A program made the position numbers and the translations under genes. The notes under the pieces are model-generated. The model did not search any database. It saw only the letters and a program-made list of their open reading frames with translations, and had not been told where the DNA came from. A stretch of DNA of 64,000 nt from Hermatobates lingyangjiaoensis (taxonomy: Eukaryota; Arthropoda; Insecta; Hemiptera; Hermatobatidae), in NCBI GenBank assembly GCA_026182355.1, contig JAPFBL010000008.1, forward strand, positions 2,514,501 to 2,578,500, written 5' to 3'. Below, piece by piece: positions 57,348 through 64,000 of this stretch (its first letter is position 1; the number at the start of each line of letters is the position of its first letter).

Positions 57348-59945
57348 TTATTGTCCTTCCAGCTCTTCCAAGTATCGCTTTTTCGTCGTCAATATTGTTC
57401 TGACTAGGCCATCTACCATATTCCATGCCCCAGAACTCCGGATCATTTTTTCAATGATCGTTTCTGGGGAGAATATGCCTATTCTTTGTACCAAGTCTCT
57501 CCTCTGGCTGTTCCATTTGGGACAAGAAAAAAATGTGTGGTCGACATCATCTAACGCTGGACAATACAGGCACTCGGATGTTTGGTGCTTCCCTATCTTG
57601 CACAGGTAGGCGCGGAAGTAACCATGTCCACTTAGAAATTGCGTGAGGTAATATCCCACCTCTCCATGACCTCTCTCAATCCATGATCGGACATCTCTAA
57701 TTAGTTTGAAGGTCCAGCGCCCTCTAGTGTCATTCTCCCACGCCTCTTGCCATCTGTCGAAGGTACGTCTCCTCTCTTCTGAGCGAGCATTTTCTCTACC
57801 AACTTCTTCCTTTCTTCTGTAAATGGCCTCCCTTTCTCTCGCCAGTAGGTCGACTGGAATGATGCCAGCTATCACCAGTACTGCTGATTCTGAGATCGTA
57901 CGATAAGCAGAGCACACCCTTAACGCTGCTCTCCTTTGTCCTACAAGCAATCTTTTTCTGTGACCTTTCTTATTTACAGCCTTCCCCCAGATCTCTGCTC
58001 CGTATAACAGCACTGACTGCACTGCTGACATTAAGAGACGTCTCTTAGTTGCCTTGGGACCTCCGACGTTTGCCATTACTCTGCTTAAAGCTCGCACGCT
58101 TTCTGAGGCCTTGTGTGTTGCAATCTTTATCTGTGGCAGAAATCCCATTTTTGTGTCTAAAGTTACTCCTAGATATTTGCCAGCTGGCTTAGTCATTACT
58201 TCTGTTCCTCCGACTATCACTGGGAATATTACAGGCCCTCTCTTTTTGGTTAAAAGAACAACCTCCGTCTTGTTTAGAGCCAGTGATAGCCCGTGATTTT
58301 CCATCCAGTGGCTGACAGTCCTCATGGTCTGATTGAGCTTGAGCTGTGCTAGCTCAATGTCTCGCGCAGCTATAATTGCTGCCACATCGTCGGCGTATGC
58401 TATGAGCTGAGTCTCTTCTGGTAACTTGAGTCTAAGCAGCTCGTCATAAGTGACGTTCCATAGGTCAGGGCCTAGAATTGAACCTTGTACGGCCCCGCCC
58501 GTAATCTTCATTCTCCTAGGTCCATCATCTGTCTGATAAATGATTGAGCGATCATTTAGGTAGTCATCTATAATGCGTAGGAGATAGTTAGGCAGCCTAA
58601 AGATCCCTCCTAGCGCATTCATCATATCACACCACCTGACAGAGTTAAACGCGTTTCTTACATCGAGGGTAACCAGAAGTACGACCCTGCGTGAGTGGTG
58701 ATTGAAGTCTTCCGCATGGTGAACAGCTTCTTTAACTTTGCTGATCGCATCGATTGTGGATCTTCCTGAACGAAATCCATACTGCATAGGAGACAGATCT
58801 CCAGCAGCTCTGATTGCCGCCAGCATTCTACCCCCGAGAAGCTTTTCAAGCAACTTTCCTGCTGTGTCCAGCATACAAATTGGTCGATAGGATGATGGAT
58901 CCTCTGGGTTGCCTTTCCCTTTGCTGATTAAAACTAGTCGTCCAGTCTTCCAGTTGCTGTAGAATACTCCCTCTCGCAGAAACGCATTATACATGTTTAG
59001 TAGCATTTCCGGAGAATGCTTTGCTACGATCTTTAAAACTTCGCTGGGTATACCGTCAGGGCCTGGTGCTTTTTTATCCTTCATAGATTGAACGGCTTCT
59101 TCTAATTCCTTATTTGAGAAGGCCTGAAAGTTATCTTCTATTTCCCAGTCATTCATTTCCCTTGGCGGATGATTAGGGAAGAGGGCCGATACTATTTTCT
59201 CCATTTCTTTGGCGGGCATAACAACACTTGTTTTCCCATATCCCAACTTTTTAGTAACAATTTTGTAGCCTCTACCCCAGGGGTCGGAATCAATGTCTTC
59301 TGTCAGCTTCTTCCAACAGAGGGCCTTGCTTTTGTTAATTGCTCTTCTCAGTTCTCTTCTGGCCTCTTTATATTCTATCATTCTCAAGACTACTGTACTG
59401 TCTTTTGATCGTTGGGCCTTGCGGCGAAGGTTGTGGCAATGCCGTCGGAGTTCTGCAATTTCTGGCGTCCACCAATAGTTAGGTGGTTTTCCAGAATGTT
59501 GTTTCCTTCGAGACATTGATGCGTTACATGCTTTTGTTATCACTGCTATAGTCCTCCTCGCTAGGTCTTCAGCTGCTTCTTCTCTCTCTCCCTCCAGAAC
59601 TCCCATCTTTTTTGCTTCCCAGTCAAGAATAAGGCTAAAGCAGTTCAAATCTAGCTTCTCCACACACCATCTAGGGAATATTGAAGGAGTTAAAATTTCT
59701 CTGACCCCTCGTCGATCATGGAGTTCGAATGAGATATATTGATGGTCGCTTGCTGTATAGTCCTCTAGCACTCTCCAGTCTTTTATAAATGCCATTAATT
59801 CTTCAGATGCAAAGGTTACATCTGGTATCGTTTCCGTATATCCTGGTCGCCGAAATGTTGTCACATTTCCTATATTTAATACTGATAGACCTGTGCGACT
59901 GGCCATCTCTAAAATAGAGTTTCCTCGGAAGTCGGTATACGGCAT
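57348..59945 (-). CDS. R1-like ORF2 fragment: endonuclease C-terminus, reverse transcriptase, zinc knuckle
   Basis: The 865-codon open frame encodes the retrotransposon polyprotein that nicks DNA and reverse-transcribes the element RNA at the target. Residues 1-75 are the end of an APE-type endonuclease, with the SDH motif at 66-68. The reverse transcriptase spans about 285-600: KKAPGPDG (291-298), LISKGKGNPEDPSSYRPI (339-356), QYGFRSGRST (388-397), TLDVRNAF (426-433), GGAVQGSILGP (483-493) and the catalytic YADD (517-520). A Cys-x2-Cys-x7-His-x4-Cys knuckle lies at 792-808, as in R1-type proteins. The first ATG (59945) is internal. The frame is cut upstream by TGA at 59949-59951, in the place of the Trp expected after GDFNAK. 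All visible RT motifs are intact, so the element is young, but the lost endonuclease N-terminus makes it non-autonomous. Confidence 0.93.
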   Translation of the reverse strand: MPYTDFRGNSILEMASRTGLSVLNIGNVTTFRRPGYTETIPDVTFASEELMAFIKDWRVLEDYTASDHQYISFELHDRRGVREILTPSIFPRWCVEKLDLNCFSLILDWEAKKMGVLEGEREEAAEDLARRTIAVITKACNASMSRRKQHSGKPPNYWWTPEIAELRRHCHNLRRKAQRSKDSTVVLRMIEYKEARRELRRAINKSKALCWKKLTEDIDSDPWGRGYKIVTKKLGYGKTSVVMPAKEMEKIVSALFPNHPPREMNDWEIEDNFQAFSNKELEEAVQSMKDKKAPGPDGIPSEVLKIVAKHSPEMLLNMYNAFLREGVFYSNWKTGRLVLISKGKGNPEDPSSYRPICMLDTAGKLLEKLLGGRMLAAIRAAGDLSPMQYGFRSGRSTIDAISKVKEAVHHAEDFNHHSRRVVLLVTLDVRNAFNSVRWCDMMNALGGIFRLPNYLLRIIDDYLNDRSIIYQTDDGPRRMKITGGAVQGSILGPDLWNVTYDELLRLKLPEETQLIAYADDVAAIIAARDIELAQLKLNQTMRTVSHWMENHGLSLALNKTEVVLLTKKRGPVIFPVIVGGTEVMTKPAGKYLGVTLDTKMGFLPQIKIATHKASESVRALSRVMANVGGPKATKRRLLMSAVQSVLLYGAEIWGKAVNKKGHRKRLLVGQRRAALRVCSAYRTISESAVLVIAGIIPVDLLAREREAIYRRKEEVGRENARSEERRRTFDRWQEAWENDTRGRWTFKLIRDVRSWIERGHGEVGYYLTQFLSGHGYFRAYLCKIGKHQTSECLYCPALDDVDHTFFSCPKWNSQRRDLVQRIGIFSPETIIEKMIRSSGAWNMVDGLVRTILTTKKRYLEELEGQ

Positions 59946-60090
59946 TCCTCATTCTACAGCCTTTGCATTAAAGTCCCCTGCTAAAACTAGGAACTCTGCT
60001 CTAGTTCGGATTTCATCTTCCATAGCTTGAATTTTTGACTGGAAATCACAAGTAATACCAGATATTAAGGCACTTATCCTAAATCCTCGA
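59946..60090 (-). pseudogene. upstream endonuclease part separated by a stop codon
   Basis: In the same frame as the long ORF, the minus strand reads FQSKIQAMEDEIRTRAEFLV and then LAGDFNAKAVE before TGA (59949-59951) and G-MPYTDFRG. GDFNAK...WG is the conserved endonuclease core of R1-clade elements, so TGA stands for TGG by a single change. The frame upstream of about 60090 reaches another stop and loses similarity. Confidence 0.85.
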
Positions 60091-60100
60091 GTAGTCGACC

Positions 60101-61650
60101 CCTAGCCTTAAACCGATTAGAGATGTTGAAGTCTTCAGTAGTCTTTTGAAAATATACACTTTTGGTAAATTCTTATGGTTTCCAGGTCTACAATATGTTA
60201 ACTTTTGTAAGATTTCACGTTTTTTTTCCCCATCCCTGACGACCTCCACTTCTGTTCGGAAAGAATACACGGTTTGAATAGCATATAAATATTAAACAAA
60301 CAAACAAAAAACAGGCAACGCAATTTCAAAATATAACAATCTCGACTGGTGGCTAATAATATATGTAAATTTTCAGGTTTATGATGAAGTTTTAGTTTGA
60401 TAAAAGGTTGTTAGAGGGCGATGTTAATTACTTGTGGTGGTGAGATTAAGGGCTCTTGAGCCAATCAGAACACAGGCTTCCAACTCATTTAGCCTGTGTC
60501 CACACTAGACCTCAATCATTAGTTTGTTATTCCATTGTCCTGGCAAACTGACTAAATAATTCATCAACTTCCCTTCTCTCCAAGTTTGCTTTGTTTCAAC
60601 TTTTTCATTCAGAAAATTTCTAACTTTGCATTGTACACAAAAGGCCCCTTTTAAAGGCCAGTATGAGTGGTATTCATTGAGATTTTGGGAAGGGGGCTTA
60701 ACTTTTGGATGTAGACAAGAATGAAAAATGGAAACATTTCAAATATCAAATTGAATCTGAGTACAGGTCAGGCGAATTGTTTCAAAAGCCGGATCTTTAG
60801 AATCAACATACATCTAACAAGAATATTAAATTAATTAACTGAATTTAAAATTCAATTAATAACTAATTTTTTGATTTAGTACATTTTGAAAATAATACAT
60901 ACATAGTTTCTAATGAAAATTATTTTTTTGTTTTCGTTTTTAACACTTTTTTGAAGAGTTACATAATGAAACAGTTGAGGAATGATTACAGATATGATAA
61001 TGATTACAGAAATACTATTTCAACCAGTTATTTACACATAAATTAATTTTTTTTAAATTTATTAATGGAAATGATCTATACATCGTGAAAAGTTAAAGGT
61101 CATCTAACCATGCACAGCAAGGTGCATGACAAATTAAAGGACAGGCATATTTGCCTGTTAGCGCTACAAAATAATCTTGAAGATTGACATACTATAAATC
61201 ATACATTTACATACTTCTTAAATCCTCAACAATTGCCTTCAAATTATTTGAAAGCCTAACACTGCATCACCCTCTCTTCTGTTATCTATATCAAGAACTT
61301 TTTTTCCCCTCCTTCCTCTACATTTTCAAAAACTTCTGATAAACTCATTACCTCCTATATCTGCCACTAATTGATTATTCCTGCTGATTCCAAAATATAT
61401 ACCTTTAGACATACCTAACCACAGTTTTCAAACCATCTATCTTTCTGCTTTACTTAAGGTACCAAGGAACAATACCAACATCATTGAAGAAACTTTTGAC
61501 AATTGACCACATAATTCAATATCTGAAACATTTTGAACCTCTTTGAACTTAAAAACTACTCACTTCAACATAGAAAATATCGGGTACGCCAGAAAGCGTA
61601 TACACAGATAATGTTTGGTGTGAAATGTATGATTCAAATAGTAAAAAATA
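60101..61650. other. noncoding DNA
   Basis: AT-rich, no gene recognised. The 63-codon minus frame at 60079-60270 runs out of phase through the endonuclease relic. Confidence 0.45.
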
Positions 61651-62165
61651 ATGAAAATATCTTAATATGATATTGTATAATATTAAAATATCCTAATATG
61701 TATGATATTGTATAATATTAAAATATCTTAATATCATATTGTATAATATTAAAATATCTTAATATGTATGATATTGTATAATATTAAAATATCTTAATAT
61801 GTATGATATTGTATAATATTAAAATATCTTAATATGATATTGTATAATATTAAAATATCTTAATATGATGTTGTATAATATTAAAATATCTTAATATGAT
61901 ATTGTATAATATTAAAATATCTTAATATGATATTGTATCATAGAATATCATATTGTAATATGATATTGTATAATATTAAAATATCTTAATATGATATTGT
62001 ATAATATTAAAATATCTTAATATGATATTGTAAAATATTAAAATATCTTAATATGTATGATATTGTATAATATTAAAATATCTTAATATGATATTGTATA
62101 ATATTAAAATATCTTAATATGATATTGTATCATACAATATCATATTGTAATATGATATTGTATTC
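61651..62165. repeat. AT-only minisatellite, unit about 31-35 bp, roughly 15 copies
   Basis: Tandem units contain TGATATTGTATAATATTA followed by AAATATCTTAATA, with an optional four-base GTAT insertion that gives the longer form. Towards the right end, units are replaced by inverted pieces (TATCATAGAATATCATATTG and TATCATACAATATCATATTG), giving local palindromes at about 61925-61970 and 62120-62160. Unit identity is high, so the array is recent. Confidence 0.93.
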
Positions 62166-64000
62166 ACAATTTTTTAACTTACGATAAAATTGAAGAGGTT
62201 AATTTTATGAGAGTCATAAACTTAGAACATCTCCAGTAAATCTAAATTTTCATGACGCAAACACTATTTTAAAAATTTACTAATTCATATCCTGCTACTA
62301 CTCGATTGCATATGTTTATTAAACATGACTATTTTTGAAGTTTCTTCATTTAAAAGTCATTTAGTACCAACAAATAACAGTGATATGAATGTGAGAAAAA
62401 AAAATTTACCCAAAATAAAGAGGAGACTAGCAAGATGGTTGCTAGTTACTAAGGAAACAATCTGATCAAAACATAGCAAGATACAAATATAAAAATGCCA
62501 GTCCAACGGATCTGAATACAGTTTTAGAATATCACAGCAATACTTCTGAACTAAAACTTACCAGTAATTGATTTTTTTTTTCTAATAAAACGTAGTGTGT
62601 GTATCAATGAATGAAGATACCAATGCAATTAAAAAATCACTGAATAAGATCCTAAATTTTATAACATAACATAAATAAATGATATTTTGAGCTCTAATTT
62701 CAATGGTTCAATGTGATAATGAGTTGTTATAGTTAGTACATTGTATCTTTTTAAAAAACCATTAGTATACCGTAATCCATTATTCTGTAAATAAAATATT
62801 TTATTCTGATATTAGTACTAATAAATACATAAACTCAGTTAATCCAGCATCTTAATGATTGTCATACCTACGATGCTTTTCGTGACCAGTATTGATATAA
62901 TCATTGAATTTGTATTTTGAGGGTATCTGACAAAACCTCCCAAATATAAATTCAACATTCATATATATCAACGTCTAAACGACAGTATGAATTCAGAAAG
63001 GTCTTAGTCATTCTTCTGATTTATTTTTGTGTTTTAAACGTTCATTTTTATTTCACGTGTTTATTATGAAATCTTGTAATCGAATTATCATTTATAAGGA
63101 AGTTTTGAAACCTAAGAAGTAACCTTCCATTTTTTTTGTTAAAGGCAATGCCTTCTACCTATAATAGGTAGTAAATGATATTTGTTGAGAGGTAAAACCA
63201 AATATTAAACTATATACCAAACTTAAAAAAATGGGCTTGATATTCAAAGCTAAATATATAAAGAGTTATATTTTATTTTTAATCGTTATTAAAGGATCTA
63301 ACAAAAAACTTACTCATGTCCGTACCAAGTATATTGGTTGTGTTATTGTTCAGTCAACTATTGAAGCCAGTGTGAACCAGTGTCGACATATTGTGGAGAA
63401 ATCCCGACTAAGTGAGCACTTTTGATTAATAGTGGCGAAGATTAAACACACAACGGAGTATCATTTATCTTTCTCAACTCAAGGAATTTCATTGGTTTTT
63501 GCATCTTTAAACGTGTTGTTCATCACTCAAGCACAACCAATCAAGCCCTTGGAATATATATATTAATATATATATATTTCATTTTGAATTATGATGATAA
63601 ATGTTTGTCCTTACAAACTATTTTAACTGATATATAACAAAGGTATTAGCTGGACACCATGCATGGTGTGTAGATCGCAATCGTGCTGTAGTTCATAAAA
63701 CAACCAGTAACTTGACATAGTTGCTGGTAGGAAAAAGATATGAAAAGAATATTCAACTTTAGCCTAAAGTTTGTACCAGTTGATTTAAAAGTAAATTATC
63801 TACTTTTATTCAAAACATTATCTTTGAAGACCTGAAGTAATTTATTTTTCATTAAAAAAAAATTAAATATTTAATTTTAAAAAATATTAAATAGTACGAT
63901 TAATTTCAAATTATAAAATGTTTATAATTCCATGTAAGAAATGTGGTCAATTTTGGCACACACTGTTCACTTCTGTAGATTAATGAGCATAGATCTAGAA
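62166..64000. other. AT-rich noncoding DNA
   Basis: No gene recognised. A (TA)n-like palindrome ATATATATTAATATATATAT lies at about 63557-63576. The 64-codon frame at 63231-63425 has no recognisable motif. Confidence 0.45.

Larger units (their letters stand above)
57164..60100 (-). mobile_element. R1-clade non-LTR retrotransposon, 5'-truncated
   Basis: The minus-strand element has a poly(A) tail (T21 on the plus strand, 57164-57184), a 160-bp 3' UTR and a long ORF2. Recognisable endonuclease sequence extends upstream of the open frame to about 60090, where similarity stops. There is no ORF1 and no N-terminal half of the endonuclease. No convincing target-site duplication was found between the sequence left of the T run and that around 60100-60150. 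R1 itself inserts in rDNA, but nothing rDNA-like is here, so this belongs to a relative with other target preference or is a dispersed copy. Confidence 0.9.

Noticed and set aside
57217..59478. Plus-strand frames overlapping the LINE
   Set aside because: They are antisense shadows of the retrotransposon ORF2.
60079..60270. 63-codon minus-strand frame upstream of the LINE
   Set aside because: It runs out of phase with the endonuclease sequence and has no LINE-like motif. The in-phase reading through 59949-59951 is better supported.

Overview
The window is strongly AT-rich eukaryotic DNA and looks like an intergenic or intronic, repeat-loaded stretch of an insect genome. The evidence is an R1-clade non-LTR retrotransposon, a tRNA-derived SINE whose tail is made of CCTAA units (the complement of the insect TTAGG motif), decayed Helitron helicases, and many microsatellites and minisatellites. 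A hemipteran is my best guess, but that rests on general resemblance of the repeats and is not demonstrated. I found no convincing host protein-coding gene. Almost all open frames under 130 codons are chance frames in AT-rich or simple-sequence DNA.

Layout. 0-11 kb: noncoding DNA with a SINE fragment (2.7 kb), a long inverted repeat around (TA)n (3.5-4.0 kb), a Helitron helicase relic (5.0-5.4 kb) and an 0.8-kb pyrimidine tract (9.4-10.2 kb). 11.3-12.5 kb: a diverged direct duplication. 12.8-13.5 kb: right half of a dispersed element that I call family P. About 15.05 kb: a possible Pol II core promoter followed by a splice donor. 16.7-17.2 kb: a 30-bp minisatellite. 18.0-18.4 kb: an old degenerate tandem array. 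22.5-23.0 kb: a fold-back structure with a SINE fragment inside. 23.4-25.65 kb: diverged family P DNA, an octamer array, and a clear Helitron PIF1-like helicase relic ending in a Helitron-type terminus. 26.9 and 37.0 kb: two 3' ends of non-LTR elements, the second with a perfect target-site duplication. 30.1-30.4 kb: a complete tRNA-derived SINE with 14-bp target duplications. 33.3-35.0 kb: a full copy of family P. 39.2-52.5 kb: a recent 4.67-kb tandem duplication whose second copy is split by 3.9 kb of repeats, including another full family P element and a SINE. 54.4-56.2 kb: a third full family P copy. 57.2-60.1 kb: the R1-like element, minus strand, with an 865-codon open frame. 61.65-62.16 kb: an AT-only minisatellite.

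The parts do not form a pathway. They record successive transposition (R1-like LINE, SINE, Helitron, family P), nesting and segmental duplication. The least explained component is family P: at least three near-complete 1.6-1.7 kb copies and several fragments in 64 kb, with no coding capacity that I can see and characteristic hairpin termini.
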